Shown here one piece after another: positions 8,202 to 16,450 of a stretch of 64,000 bases of DNA (within the stretch, counting starts at the first letter, position 1; every line of letters begins with the position of its first letter). The notes below the pieces were generated by a model. That model had not been told where the DNA came from. It worked only from the letters and a program-made list of their open reading frames with translations, and did not search any database. A program made the position numbers and the translations under genes. The DNA comes from CAWDVH01 sp963805705 (GTDB taxonomy: Bacteria; Actinomycetota; Actinomycetes; Streptosporangiales; Streptosporangiaceae). The stretch is from the NCBI GenBank assembly GCA_963805705.1, contig CAWDVH010000004.1, positions 744,001-808,000 of the forward strand. Reading direction: 5' to 3'.

Positions 8202-9320
8202 GTGCGAGACATCCTGAACTCCATCGCGAAGTGGTGGGATGCCGACGAGACGTTCGGCCTGGCCACCGTAGTGCGCACCTTCAGCAGCGCCCCGAGGGAG
8301 CCCGGTGCCGCGCTGGCGGTCTCCGCGGGCGGCGAGGTTGTCGGCAGCGTGTCGGGCGGCTGCGTGGAGGGCGCCGTCTACGAGCTGGCCGGGGAGGTCA
8401 TCGGCAGCGGGCAGCCCGTGCTGCAGACCTACGGGATCAGCGACGATGACGCGTTCGCGGTGGGCCTGACCTGCGGCGGGATCATCGACATCTTCGTGGA
8501 GCCGGTGAGCCGCGAGCTGTTCCCCGAACTCGGCGAGATCGCGGCCGCCGTCAGGGCGGGGGAGCCAGTCGCGGTAGTCACCGTGATCGCCGGTCCGGGC
8601 CGGATCGGAGCCCGGCGGGTGGTCTGGGCCGCCGATGACGACGGCGCGGCGCGGGCGTCGGGGACGCTGGGCAGCGGCGACCGGCTGGATCAGGCGGTCG
8701 ACGATGACGCGCGCGGCATGCTCGCCCAGGGCCTGACCAGTGTCCGCCGTTACGGCTCGGACGGGGAGCGCAGGAGGGACGAGCTGTCGGTGTTCGTGCA
8801 GTCGTTCGCGCCGCCGCCGCGGATGCTGGTCTTCGGCGCGATCGACTTCGCCGCCGCGGTCGCCAGGGCCGGGAAGTTCCTCGGCTATCGGGTGACGGTC
8901 TGCGATGCGCGGCCGGTCTTCGCCACATCGGCCCGCTTTCCGGATGCCGACGAGGTGGTAACCGACTGGCCGCACCGTTACCTGGCCGGCCTTAGCACCG
9001 ATGCCCGCACCGTGATCTGCGTACTGACGCACGATCCCAAGTTCGATGTGCCGCTGCTGGAGGTGGCGCTGCGGACGCCGGCCGCCTACATCGGGGCGAT
9101 GGGCAGCAGGCGGACGCACGACGACCGGCTGGCCAGGCTCCGCGAGGTGGGGATGACCGAGGACGAGCTGGCCAGGCTCCGCTCGCCGATCGGCCTGGAC
9201 CTGGGCGCCCGCACGCCCGAGGAGACGGCCGTGGCCATCGCCGCTGAGCTGATCCAGCTGCGCTGGGGCGGCTCCGGGCAGCCGCTGACCGCGACCACCG
9301 GCCGCATTCACCGCCGGTAG
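8202..9320 (+). CDS. xdhC: XdhC/CoxI family molybdenum hydroxylase maturation protein
   Basis: XdhC-type proteins bind molybdenum cofactor, help its sulfuration and insert it into xanthine dehydrogenase-family enzymes. The 372-residue protein has the N-terminal XdhC/CoxI domain with VGSVSGGCVEGAV (about residues 47-59) and the C-terminal Rossmann domain with VFGAIDFAAAVARAGKFLG and YIGAMGSRRTH. The GTG start is preceded by GAGGTGA. The MobA-like cytidylyltransferase gene follows 58 bases later. Its likely clients are the two molybdenum hydroxylase sets at 20393-24112 and 25366-28954, about 11 kb away. Confidence 0.92.
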   Translation: MRDILNSIAKWWDADETFGLATVVRTFSSAPREPGAALAVSAGGEVVGSVSGGCVEGAVYELAGEVIGSGQPVLQTYGISDDDAFAVGLTCGGIIDIFVEPVSRELFPELGEIAAAVRAGEPVAVVTVIAGPGRIGARRVVWAADDDGAARASGTLGSGDRLDQAVDDDARGMLAQGLTSVRRYGSDGERRRDELSVFVQSFAPPPRMLVFGAIDFAAAVARAGKFLGYRVTVCDARPVFATSARFPDADEVVTDWPHRYLAGLSTDARTVICVLTHDPKFDVPLLEVALRTPAAYIGAMGSRRTHDDRLARLREVGMTEDELARLRSPIGLDLGARTPEETAVAIAAELIQLRWGGSGQPLTATTGRIHRR

Positions 9321-9365
9321 GCGGGCGCTGTCGGCAGCCGCCACGCCGAGCCGGGCGCGCCGCCG

Positions 9366-9371
9366 TAGGCT
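9366..9371 (+). promoter_or_regulatory. -10 element of a probable leaderless promoter
   Basis: TAGGCT fits the actinobacterial -10 pattern TANNNT and ends seven bases before the GTG at 9379. That spacing would place the transcript start on the start codon itself. No Shine-Dalgarno sequence is present. Confidence 0.45.
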
Positions 9372-9378
9372 GGCTGGC

Positions 9379-9984
9379 GTGCAGTCCCGTGTCGCCGGGA
9401 TCCTGCTGGCCGCGGGCGCGGGCAGCAGGCTCGGACAGCCCAAGGCCCTGGTGGAGATCGGCGGCGAGCTCCTGGCCGCCCGTGGTGCCGCACTGCTGGG
9501 CGACGGCGGCGCAGCGCCCGTCATCGTGGTCACCGGCGCCACCGCCGTCGACCTGACCGGCGCGATCATCGTCCATAATCCGGACTGGCGCAGCGGCATG
9601 GGCTCCTCCCTGGTGGCGGGCCTGGCGACCGTTCCCGACAGCTGCGACGCGGCGGTGATAGCCCTGGTCGATCAGCCGCTGGTGGGGCCGGAGGCGGTCC
9701 GGCGGCTGATCGCCGCGCGCCTGGCCGGCGCGAGCGTGGCGGTCGCGACCTACGACGGCGCGCCTCGTAACCCGGTCCTGCTCGGCCGGGAGCACTGGGC
9801 CGAGGTCGCATCCCTGGCCGTCGGAGACGCCGGCGCACGCCCGTTCCTGCGGGTCCACCCGGAGCTGGTCACCAAGGTGGAGTGCGGCGATACCGGCCGG
9901 CCCGACGACGTCGACACCCGCGCCGATCTTGACCGGATCTCAGGCCTGGTACCGCCGGCCGGTCCTCGGCGCGGCCAGCCCTGA
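9379..9984 (+). CDS. MobA-like nucleotidyltransferase (molybdenum cofactor cytidylyltransferase type)
   Basis: A 201-residue nucleotidyltransferase of the MobA/MocA family. The N-terminal signature ILLAAGAGSRLGQPKALVEIGG binds the nucleotide; ALVDQPLVGPEAV carries the metal-binding aspartate; NPVLLGREHWAEV and DVDTRADL are family-typical. MocA-type members attach CMP to molybdopterin to make the MCD cofactor used by CoxL/xanthine dehydrogenase-type enzymes, and the neighbouring xdhC supports this over the GMP-attaching MobA. The start is a GTG without ribosome site behind a TANNNT box, so it is probably leaderless. Confidence 0.88.
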   Translation: MQSRVAGILLAAGAGSRLGQPKALVEIGGELLAARGAALLGDGGAAPVIVVTGATAVDLTGAIIVHNPDWRSGMGSSLVAGLATVPDSCDAAVIALVDQPLVGPEAVRRLIAARLAGASVAVATYDGAPRNPVLLGREHWAEVASLAVGDAGARPFLRVHPELVTKVECGDTGRPDDVDTRADLDRISGLVPPAGPRRGQP

Positions 9985-10025
9985 CTGCGTAGCTGGCCGT
10001 CCGCGCCGTGCCGCAGACTGTAAGC

Positions 10026-10844
10026 ATGACGGATGCGGCCAGCGGCCAGCTCCTCGGCTGGTTCATCAGTGCCATCCAGCCCGTCGTGCCGCTGGTCTCG
10101 GTATGGGCCCACGGATCACTGGCCGGAGGTGATTACCAGCCGGGCCGCAGCGACCTCGATCTGATCGCCATCCTCGGCCGGCCATGCACGGCCGCGCAGG
10201 AACAGCGGCTCCGGGAGGTGCACGAAGGGCTCGGGAGCGCCAGCCCGCTCGCGTCGATGCTGCATTGCAGCTATTGCGCGGCGGCGCAGCTGGATGATCC
10301 GGCGCGCTCGCACCTCACCTGGGCTCACGGGGAGCTCATGCGCCGGCCAGTCACCCCGGTGACCAGGCGTGAGCTGCACGACTTCGGGCTCGTCCTGTAT
10401 GGCGAGGGGCCAGCGGCCCTCCTTCCGCCGGTGACCGGGGAGCAGCTCGCCGAGTTCGTCGTCAGCGACCTGGAAAGCTTCTGGCTGCCGTCCCTGGACC
10501 GACGGGAGGCGTGGGATCGTGACATCTGGGTCGACCTCGGCCTGCTGACCCTGGCCAGGGCCACGGTGACCTTGCGGGACGGCAAGCTGATCACCAAGGC
10601 CGAGGCTCTCGACGTGCTCTCCGGGCTCGGGGCCCCGGCGCAGGTCGTGGCGGACATCAGGCAGCGCCGGTACGGCGATCCAGGTCCAGCCGCCCAGCAG
10701 TGGATCACCCGCCGGGCGGAGCTGACGGTCGCCTTTCTCGGGCCGGCGATCGAAGCGGCCGTGGCCCAGTTCCCGGCGGCGGCCGAAGGCGGGGGAGCCG
10801 CGGGCGATCTCAGTCGGCGATCGCCGGATACACCAGCGTCTTGA
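10026..10844 (+). CDS. Aminoglycoside adenylyltransferase-like nucleotidyltransferase
   Basis: A 272-residue protein with an N-terminal polymerase-beta-type nucleotidyltransferase fold: HGSLAGGDYQPGRSDLDL holds the GS motif and the two metal-binding aspartates (SDLDL). The C-terminal helical part (AWDRDIWVDLGLLTLARA, then GKLITKAEALDVL) resembles the AadA-type C-terminal domain. Its substrate is unknown; chromosomal relatives often have no role in resistance. A GTG at 10008 is an alternative start. The last 35 bases overlap the convergent serine hydrolase gene. Confidence 0.78.
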   Translation: MTDAASGQLLGWFISAIQPVVPLVSVWAHGSLAGGDYQPGRSDLDLIAILGRPCTAAQEQRLREVHEGLGSASPLASMLHCSYCAAAQLDDPARSHLTWAHGELMRRPVTPVTRRELHDFGLVLYGEGPAALLPPVTGEQLAEFVVSDLESFWLPSLDRREAWDRDIWVDLGLLTLARATVTLRDGKLITKAEALDVLSGLGAPAQVVADIRQRRYGDPGPAAQQWITRRAELTVAFLGPAIEAAVAQFPAAAEGGGAAGDLSRRSPDTPAS

Positions 10845-12054
10845 GCTGACCCCGGAAGTTGAACGTGCCGGAGGGGAGCAGCTGCGTCATGAAGACCACG
10901 GTGAGGTCCTCGGCCGGGTCCACCCAGAAGATCGTCGACGCGGCGCCGCCCCACATGAACTCGCCCGGCGAGCCGATGACCTGCGTGGCCGTCGGCGCCT
11001 GGGCGACCGCGACGGTAAGGCCGAAGCCCATGCCGGCGAACCCCACCTCGCCGTATGCGCCGGGCAGTGCGACCGACTGCAGGTCACCGCCGGCCGGCAG
11101 GTGGTTGGAGGTCATCAGCTCGACCGTCTTGCGGCCCAGGATGCGCACGCCGTCGACCTCGCCGCCGCCGAGCAGCATCTGGCAGAAACGCAGGTAGTCG
11201 GGCGTCGTGGAGACCAGCCCGCCGCTGCCCGACAGGAACGAGGGCTCCCTGCGGTATCCGCTGCGCTGCGGATCATCGGACAGGACGAGCTTCTTGCCCG
11301 CGTCACGGCGGTAGCACGCGGCGAACCGGGCGACCTTGCCGTCAGGCACCATGAAGGCGGTGTCGCTCATTCCGAGCGGCTCGAAGAGGGTCTCCCGCAG
11401 GTAGTCATCGAAGCGCTGTCCGGAGATGATCTCGACGAGCCGGGCGCATACGTCCGTCGATACCGAGTAGAACCAGTGCGTGCCGGGATGGAACTCCAGG
11501 GGATAGCCGGCGTAGCGGTCCATCATCGTGGCCAGCGTGGCGTTGGAGCCCTGCCGCGATCCGGGGGCGGGCCCCACGCCCGGCTTGGCGTTCTCGGCCG
11601 CGAACAGCTCCTGGATGGTCCGGCCGCCGGCGAAGCCCAGGCCGGACATGTGCATCAGCACGTCGCGCACCGTCATCGGCCGCTGCGGATCGACCAGCCG
11701 CTCCGAGCCGTCCTCGGCTCGCTCGCGGACCTTCAGCTCGCGCCACTGCGGAATGAAGCGCGCCACCGGGTCGCTGAGCTGGAACATCCCGCGCTCATAC
11801 AGCGACATCAGCGCGACACCGGTGATCGGCTTGGTCATCGAGTAGATGCGCCAGATCGTGTCTTCCTCGACCGGCGCGGACCGCTCAAGGTCACGGGCGC
11901 CGAATGACCGGAAGTAGCCGACATGTCCGTGACGGGCCACGGCGACCTGGGCGCCGGCGATGCGCCCGGCGTCGATGTAACGGGCCTGCAGGTGCTCGGT
12001 GATCCGTTCGAGCCGTCGCTCATCGAGTCCCGCGCCGGCTGGGTCGACCTTCAT
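10810..12054 (-). CDS. Serine hydrolase of the class C beta-lactamase/esterase family
   Basis: A 414-residue protein with no signal peptide. The nucleophile motif SxxK is S72-M-T-K75 in IWRIYSMTKPITG, and the second-motif tyrosine lies in HWFYSVSTDV. The MTVRDVLMHMSGLGF segment is typical of EstB-type esterases and class C-like hydrolases. The ATG at 12054 follows AGGAG. It is the last gene of a minus-strand operon with tetR', CaiB and enoyl-CoA hydratase. A cytoplasmic esterase or thioesterase-like role on the same substrate class is more plausible than antibiotic resistance. Confidence 0.85.
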   Translation of the reverse strand: MKVDPAGAGLDERRLERITEHLQARYIDAGRIAGAQVAVARHGHVGYFRSFGARDLERSAPVEEDTIWRIYSMTKPITGVALMSLYERGMFQLSDPVARFIPQWRELKVRERAEDGSERLVDPQRPMTVRDVLMHMSGLGFAGGRTIQELFAAENAKPGVGPAPGSRQGSNATLATMMDRYAGYPLEFHPGTHWFYSVSTDVCARLVEIISGQRFDDYLRETLFEPLGMSDTAFMVPDGKVARFAACYRRDAGKKLVLSDDPQRSGYRREPSFLSGSGGLVSTTPDYLRFCQMLLGGGEVDGVRILGRKTVELMTSNHLPAGGDLQSVALPGAYGEVGFAGMGFGLTVAVAQAPTATQVIGSPGEFMWGGAASTIFWVDPAEDLTVVFMTQLLPSGTFNFRGQLKTLVYPAIAD

Positions 12055-12128
12055 GTGCTTTCTCCTGTCGTGGCGGCCGGCGGCCGTACGGTGTCGCCGG
12101 GGATGAGGGATCGGGCAGCGGCCTGACG

Positions 12129-12950
12129 TCAGCGGCCGGTGAACGCGGGCGGGCGCTTCTCGGCGAAAGCGCGCTGACCCTCGCGGTAGTCGTCCGACCG
12201 GAAACAGGCCTCGACCATCGCCTCGACCAGGGCCAGATCGCGCTGATCGGGAGACCGGCCCGCCTCGCGGATCGCGGCCTTGCACGCGGCGACGGTGAGC
12301 GGCGCGTTCCGGGTGATGCTCCGGGCCAGGTCCATCACCTCCTCCCGCAGCCGCGCGGCGGGGACGACGCGGTTGACCAGGCCCATCTGGAGGGCTTCGG
12401 CCGCCGGGAACCGCCGGGCGGAGAACAGGATCTCCGACGTCCTGGCCGCGCCGACCGCCTGCATCAGGGCCGTCACGCCGGCGAAGCCGTAGCCGAGCCC
12501 GAGCCGGGCGGCGGGCACGCCGAACTGGCTGTCGTCGGAGGCGATGCGGATGTCGGCCTGCAGGGCGGTGAGCAGGCCCCCGCCGAGGCAGAAACCACGG
12601 ATCATGGCGATGACGGGCTTCTCCAGGTCGCGCCAGGACCGGCTGAGCGCCGCCCACCCGCGGTCGTACTCGGCGCGGGCGGCGGGGGAGGTGCGCCGCC
12701 CGGCGAACTCGGAGATGTCGGCGCCCGAGGCAAAGGCCTGGTCCCCGGCCCCGGTGAGGACGACGACGCGGACGCCCCCGTCGGCCTGCAGCGCGTGCAG
12801 CAGGCCGGGCAGCGCGGCGCGCATCTCGGTCGACAGGGCGTTGCGCTTGCCGGGGTTGTTGAAGGTCACCACGGCGACGGCGTCGGCGACATCGACAAGC
12901 AGCTGGCCGGTACCGGTGTGGTGCCGTGCGGGCGGGCCGGATGACGTCAT
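12129..12950 (-). CDS. Enoyl-CoA hydratase/isomerase family protein
   Basis: A 273-residue crotonase-fold enzyme acting on acyl-CoA thioesters. The first oxyanion segment is ASGADISEF and the second is MIRGFCLGGGLLTALQADIRIA. In the usual hydratase the two catalytic glutamates follow; here AARLGLGYGFAG replaces the common PExxLG segment, so hydratase activity is uncertain and another crotonase reaction is possible. The ATG at 12950 sits 10 bases after the CaiB stop with GAGAGGAC ahead of it. Operon partners suggest degradation of an activated carboxylic acid. Confidence 0.9.
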   Translation of the reverse strand: MTSSGPPARHHTGTGQLLVDVADAVAVVTFNNPGKRNALSTEMRAALPGLLHALQADGGVRVVVLTGAGDQAFASGADISEFAGRRTSPAARAEYDRGWAALSRSWRDLEKPVIAMIRGFCLGGGLLTALQADIRIASDDSQFGVPAARLGLGYGFAGVTALMQAVGAARTSEILFSARRFPAAEALQMGLVNRVVPAARLREEVMDLARSITRNAPLTVAACKAAIREAGRSPDQRDLALVEAMVEACFRSDDYREGQRAFAEKRPPAFTGR

Positions 12951-12960
12951 GTCAGTCCTC

Positions 12961-14145
12961 TCAGATCGCGCCCTGGGCGCGGAGCCGATCAATCTGTCCA
13001 GGCGGGTAGCCCAGCTCGGCCAGCACCTCGTCGGTGTGGCCGCCTAGGTCGGGACTCGGCGTCCGGACGGTGGCCGGCCCGCCGGTCATCCGCACGGCGT
13101 TGCGGAGGATGTCCAGCTGGCCGAGGACCGGATGCTCCACGGGCTCGGTCATCGCCAGGTGCTCGACTTGCGGGTCGGCGAATACCTCATCCATCCGGTA
13201 GACCGGTCCGCACGGTACCCCGGCCTGGCTGAACGCCTCGACCCACGCGTCTGTGGTCCGGGTGCACAGCCGCTCGGCGATCAGCGCGTTCAGCTCGGCC
13301 CGGTTCGCCGAGCGCCTGGCGGCCGAGCTGAAGCGAGGATCGCGCGGGAGGCCGGGAAGGCCGATCACCTCGCACAGGCTGCGCAGCAGCCGTCCGGACG
13401 CGCCCGCGATGTTGACGTATCCGTCGGCGGAGGCGAAGCAGCCCATCGGGACGCCCGTCGGGTGGTGGTTGCCCGCCTGCGCCGCCACCTCGTGGTCGAT
13501 GGTCCAGCGGGCTGCCTGGAAGTCCATCATCGCGATCATCGATTCCAGCAGGGAGGTCTGCACCCAGCGGCCGGTCCCGGTCCGGCTCCGGTCGTGCAAG
13601 GCGACCAGGACGCCGACGGCGAGGTAGAGCCCCGCGGCCAGGTCGGACACGGGGATCCCGGCGCGCGTCGGCTCGGTACCCGGCAGCCCGGTGACGCTCA
13701 TCAGGCCGCCCATCCCCTGGGCCACCTGGTCGACGCTGCCCCGGCCGGCGTAGGGACCGTCCTGGCCGAAGCCGGAGATCGACCCGTAGACCAGGCGCGG
13801 GTTCCGCGCGTGCACGGTGTCGAAGCCGAAGCCCAGCCGGTCCTTGACGCCGGGGCGCATGTTCTCGATCAGCACGTCGGCGGTGTCGACCAGCTGCAGC
13901 AGTACGTCGCGCGCCCCCGGCGCCTTCAGGTTCAGCGACAGTGACCTCTTGTTGCGGTGGAGATGCTGGAAGTCGCAGCCGTGCCGGCTCTCCCCGGCCA
14001 CGCCCGGCGCAGCCGGGTCGGCCGGCGGCTCCACGCGGATGACGTCGGCCCCCCAGTCCGCGAGCTGGCGGACGCAGGTGGGACCCGCGCGGGCGATCGT
14101 GAGGTCGATGACGCGGATGTCATCGAGCGGGAGATGAGTGGTCAC
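12961..14145 (-). CDS. CaiB/BaiF family CoA-transferase
   Basis: A 394-residue family III CoA-transferase, which moves CoA between carboxylic acids. Conserved blocks are VIDLTIARAGPTCVRQLADWGADVIRVE, HRNKRSLSLNLK, ENMRPGVKDRLGFG and SISGFGQDGPYAGR. The catalytic aspartate is expected in PVSDLAAGLYLAVG. The GTG start overlaps the stop of the truncated TetR gene as GTGA, so it is probably translationally coupled to it. With the hydratase and serine hydrolase it forms an acyl-CoA catabolic operon of unknown substrate. Confidence 0.93.
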   Translation of the reverse strand: MTTHLPLDDIRVIDLTIARAGPTCVRQLADWGADVIRVEPPADPAAPGVAGESRHGCDFQHLHRNKRSLSLNLKAPGARDVLLQLVDTADVLIENMRPGVKDRLGFGFDTVHARNPRLVYGSISGFGQDGPYAGRGSVDQVAQGMGGLMSVTGLPGTEPTRAGIPVSDLAAGLYLAVGVLVALHDRSRTGTGRWVQTSLLESMIAMMDFQAARWTIDHEVAAQAGNHHPTGVPMGCFASADGYVNIAGASGRLLRSLCEVIGLPGLPRDPRFSSAARRSANRAELNALIAERLCTRTTDAWVEAFSQAGVPCGPVYRMDEVFADPQVEHLAMTEPVEHPVLGQLDILRNAVRMTGGPATVRTPSPDLGGHTDEVLAELGYPPGQIDRLRAQGAI

Positions 14146-14483
14146 GCTTGCTTACCGCCTAACGCCGCGCCGGGGGTGCGCCGCCGGGCGGCCGCCGGCA
14201 CGCCCAGGGCGAAGAGCATGAGGGCGTCGAGGATCTCCTCGACATCTAGGTGGTGGCCGTCGAGGTGACCGATCAGCAGTCCCTCGATCGCGGCTATGAG
14301 CCCGTCAGCGATCAGGCGGACCAGGAGCCGGAACAGGTTCGGATGTGCGGCTGTCCGGGTGACGGTCTCGCGGAAGCTCTCCCGCATCTCGTCGGTCACG
14401 CCGCCGTGGCGGGCGGCTCGCCGGGCCGAGGCCGTGGCGCGGCGACGTTGCCGCTCGACCTCATCGATGAGCTGGCCGAGCAT
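14142..14483 (-). CDS. TetR-like C-terminal domain protein lacking the DNA-binding domain
   Basis: This 113-residue protein matches the ligand-binding half of a TetR regulator: the segment LGQLIDEVERQRRRA equals the first helices after the recognition helix, and AAHPNLFRLLVRLIADGLIAAIEG and DVEEILDALMLFALG form the dimer helices. No helix-turn-helix precedes it. In frame, only about 21 more codons lie upstream before a TAA, and they do not resemble one. It may be a remnant after loss of the 5' half, or a free effector-binding protein. The GTGA overlap with CaiB shows it heads the operon. Confidence 0.6.
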   Translation of the reverse strand: MLGQLIDEVERQRRRATASARRAARHGGVTDEMRESFRETVTRTAAHPNLFRLLVRLIADGLIAAIEGLLIGHLDGHHLDVEEILDALMLFALGVPAAARRRTPGAALGGKQA

Positions 14484-14666
14484 GTCCTCACCAGGGGATC
14501 TCCTGTCGGTCGTGCCGCGACCGGATATCTCGCACTCGAAGATAAGTTAGCTCCCAGTTTGGGGGGACACAAGGGTGCGGGGCAATGCCCGGAATGACAG
14601 CGTTACGGGGGAAAATTGCTGACTGCTAGCTATCTATCCGTCACCTCGTGATGAGAAGCTGTGCTC

Positions 14667-15566
14667 ATGCGCATCGGCTTCAGCCTTCCGCAGTTCGGCG
14701 CGCTGGGTCAGCGTCCGGGCGAGGCCGCCCGGTTCGCCCGCGAGGCCGAGGCCCTCGGCGCGGACAGCCTGTGGGTGGGTGACCGGCTGCTGGCCCCGGT
14801 GCGCCCGAGCATCGGCTACGGGGGGACCGCCTCGTTTCCGCCCGAGTTCCGCGCGTCCCTGGATCCGTTCGCGCTGCTGACCGCCGCCGCCGCCGTCACC
14901 GGGCACGCGCAGCTCGGCACGAGCGTCCTGAACGCCCCCTGGTACTCGCCCGCCCTGCTGGCCAGGTCCCTGACCACGATCGACGTGCTGAGCGGGGGCC
15001 GCCTGATTCCCGGCTTCGGTACCGGCTGGTCGCCGGAGGAGTACCAGGCGGTCGGCGTCCCCATGACCGAGCGTGGCGAGCGGCTGGACGAATGCCTCGA
15101 CGTCCTGGCGGCATTGTGGACCACCAGCCCGGCCGAGCATCACGGCCAGCACTGGGCCATTCCCGCCACCCACGCCGACCTCAAGCCCATCCAGCATCCC
15201 GCGCCGCCGGTCTACCTGGCCGGCTTCACGCCGCCGGCCCTGCGCCGCGTTGCCCTGCGCGCGGACGGCTGGCTCCCGGTCGCCCGGACCCCGGCAGGCT
15301 TCGATCCCGCTACCATCACCCGGCCGCTCGCGCAGATCAGGCAGACGGCGCAGCGAGCGGGCCGCGATCCCGGCCAGATCCGCGTGATCCTGCGGGTCAA
15401 TGCCGCACCGGCCGCTACTGCCGCGGATATTGCAGGCACCATCGAGGGGGCCGGGCAGGAGGCCGGCATCGATCACGCCTTCGCTGACCTGATGTACGTA
15501 GCGGCCAGCGTCGATCAGGCCCTGGAGATCTCCGGCCAGGTCATGGACCGGGTCCGCGCGCGCTGA
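14667..15566 (+). CDS. LLM class F420-dependent oxidoreductase
   Basis: A 299-residue luciferase-like monooxygenase-fold protein. The start MRIGFSLPQFG is typical, followed by the strand LGADSLWVGDRL. Later blocks are LSGGRLIPGFGTGWSPEEYQAVG, which shapes the flavin/F420 pocket, and PPVYLAGFTPPALRRVALRADGWLP. In actinomycetes such proteins generally use coenzyme F420; FMN use cannot be excluded. ATG 14667 is preferred over GTG 14661 because GAGAAG lies at a better distance. Substrate unknown. Confidence 0.87.
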   Translation: MRIGFSLPQFGALGQRPGEAARFAREAEALGADSLWVGDRLLAPVRPSIGYGGTASFPPEFRASLDPFALLTAAAAVTGHAQLGTSVLNAPWYSPALLARSLTTIDVLSGGRLIPGFGTGWSPEEYQAVGVPMTERGERLDECLDVLAALWTTSPAEHHGQHWAIPATHADLKPIQHPAPPVYLAGFTPPALRRVALRADGWLPVARTPAGFDPATITRPLAQIRQTAQRAGRDPGQIRVILRVNAAPAATAADIAGTIEGAGQEAGIDHAFADLMYVAASVDQALEISGQVMDRVRAR

Positions 15567-15587
15567 CGCTGCTGCTGCCGCGCCGGA

Positions 15588-15642
15588 CTGAATTCATCGT
15601 CGGCTGGGCAGCGCCAGCTCAGCTGGCCGCCGATGAATTCAG
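15588..15642. terminator. Long inverted repeat, probable bidirectional terminator
   Basis: CTGAATTCATCGTCGGC (15588-15604) is complementary to GCCGCCGATGAATTCAG (15626-15642) with one mismatch, leaving a 21-base loop. It lies where the LLM oxidoreductase (ends 15566) and deaminase (ends 15619, minus) converge, and the right arm lies in the last codons of the deaminase. There is no U-run, as is common in GC-rich actinobacteria. Ending transcription from both sides is the natural role. Confidence 0.6.
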
Positions 15643-16302
15643 CCGCGCCGAACGCCTCACGGCCGCGTCGATGAGCCCCGGCCAGAGCCGTCCGGCCACG
15701 CCCGCGAGGCCCGGCTGGCCGGCGGCGCCGGGAAAATCGCCGGCCACGTCCACGGCCAGGTTCGTGAACTCCGGGTCGACGCGGCGGTTGCGGCGGATCT
15801 GGTCGCCCTCGGGCCCGGTCGCCCTGATCGTCGGCCACAGGAACATCGCGTTGGCCAGCGCGGCCCACGGCGCCAGGGTGAGGTCGGCCAGGCTCGGATC
15901 GGCGATCACCCCCGCCCGGCGATCTGAGGTCCCCAGGAACGCGGGATCCGCGGCCAGGTAGCGAGTGCGCCCGACCTGGCAGAATTCGATCGCCGCGGCG
16001 CACATGGCGCAGGGCTGCTGGGTGCTCCAGAGCGTATCGGCGGACAGGTCGCGCTCGGTGGGGATGCGGGCCAGGACGTTCAGCTCGGCGTGCGCCAGGG
16101 GCGTGCCCTGCAGCGGGTCGTCACCGGACGGCGGGTCGTAGGCGTGGTTGCGGCCGTGGGCGACGATCGCGCCGGCGGCATCGGCCAGGGCCGCGCCGCA
16201 GGGCAGGCCCCCGGTAGTCAGGGCCTCGTAGGCCTGTTCCAGAGCGCGCCAGGCACCGGCATCGAGGCTGGCCCGGGCTGAGCTGAAGTCGCTGCTGGAC
16301 AT
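15619..16302 (-). CDS. Cytidine/deoxycytidylate deaminase-fold protein
   Basis: A 227-residue zinc-dependent deaminase. The zinc and proton-shuttle motif is H71-A-E73 in PLAHAELNVLARIP, and the zinc cysteines are in P97-C98-A-M-C101. This arrangement fits the guanine/cytosine/tRNA-adenosine deaminase superfamily. The C-terminal 90 residues (WAALANAMFLWPTI onwards) go beyond the core domain and resemble extended bacterial deaminases of unknown substrate. It stands alone and converges on the LLM gene. Confidence 0.85.
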   Translation of the reverse strand: MSSSDFSSARASLDAGAWRALEQAYEALTTGGLPCGAALADAAGAIVAHGRNHAYDPPSGDDPLQGTPLAHAELNVLARIPTERDLSADTLWSTQQPCAMCAAAIEFCQVGRTRYLAADPAFLGTSDRRAGVIADPSLADLTLAPWAALANAMFLWPTIRATGPEGDQIRRNRRVDPEFTNLAVDVAGDFPGAAGQPGLAGVAGRLWPGLIDAAVRRSARLNSSAAS

Positions 16303-16402
16303 GAGGCGATCGTAGAGCGCCGGGTCAGGACCACGCAGCGAGGCGCTGAAGACGGGTGCGTGACCGGGTGCTGGTAATGGTCAAAGGGACTGATCAGCCG
16401 AC

Positions 16403-16433
16403 GACTTATTAAGTCTTGACAAATAAAATTGTC
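16403..16433. promoter_or_regulatory. Two adjacent palindromes, probable ArsR-type operator
   Basis: GACTTATTAAGTC (16403-16415) is a perfect palindrome around a central T. It is followed at once by GACAA-ATAAAA-TTGTC (16418-16433). Both are AT-rich islands in very GC-rich DNA, 18-48 bases before the ArsR-like start. TTGACA (16416-16421) could serve as a -35 box, but no matching -10 is clear. Autoregulation by the ArsR-like protein is the natural reading. Confidence 0.6.
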
Positions 16434-16450
16434 GGTGAGAGAGTGGCGGC

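Noticed and set aside
8064..9599. Long minus-strand reading frame opposite xdhC and the MobA-like gene
   Set aside because: It is a shadow of G/C third-position bias; the plus-strand proteins have clear family motifs and the minus translation has none.
10026..10844. Aminoglycoside resistance gene
   Set aside because: The fold matches, but chromosomal setting and distance from known AadA motifs do not support a resistance claim.
16416..16444. Classical sigma-70 promoter at TTGACA
   Set aside because: A good -35 is present but no -10 follows at 16-19 bases; the site is better explained as part of an operator.
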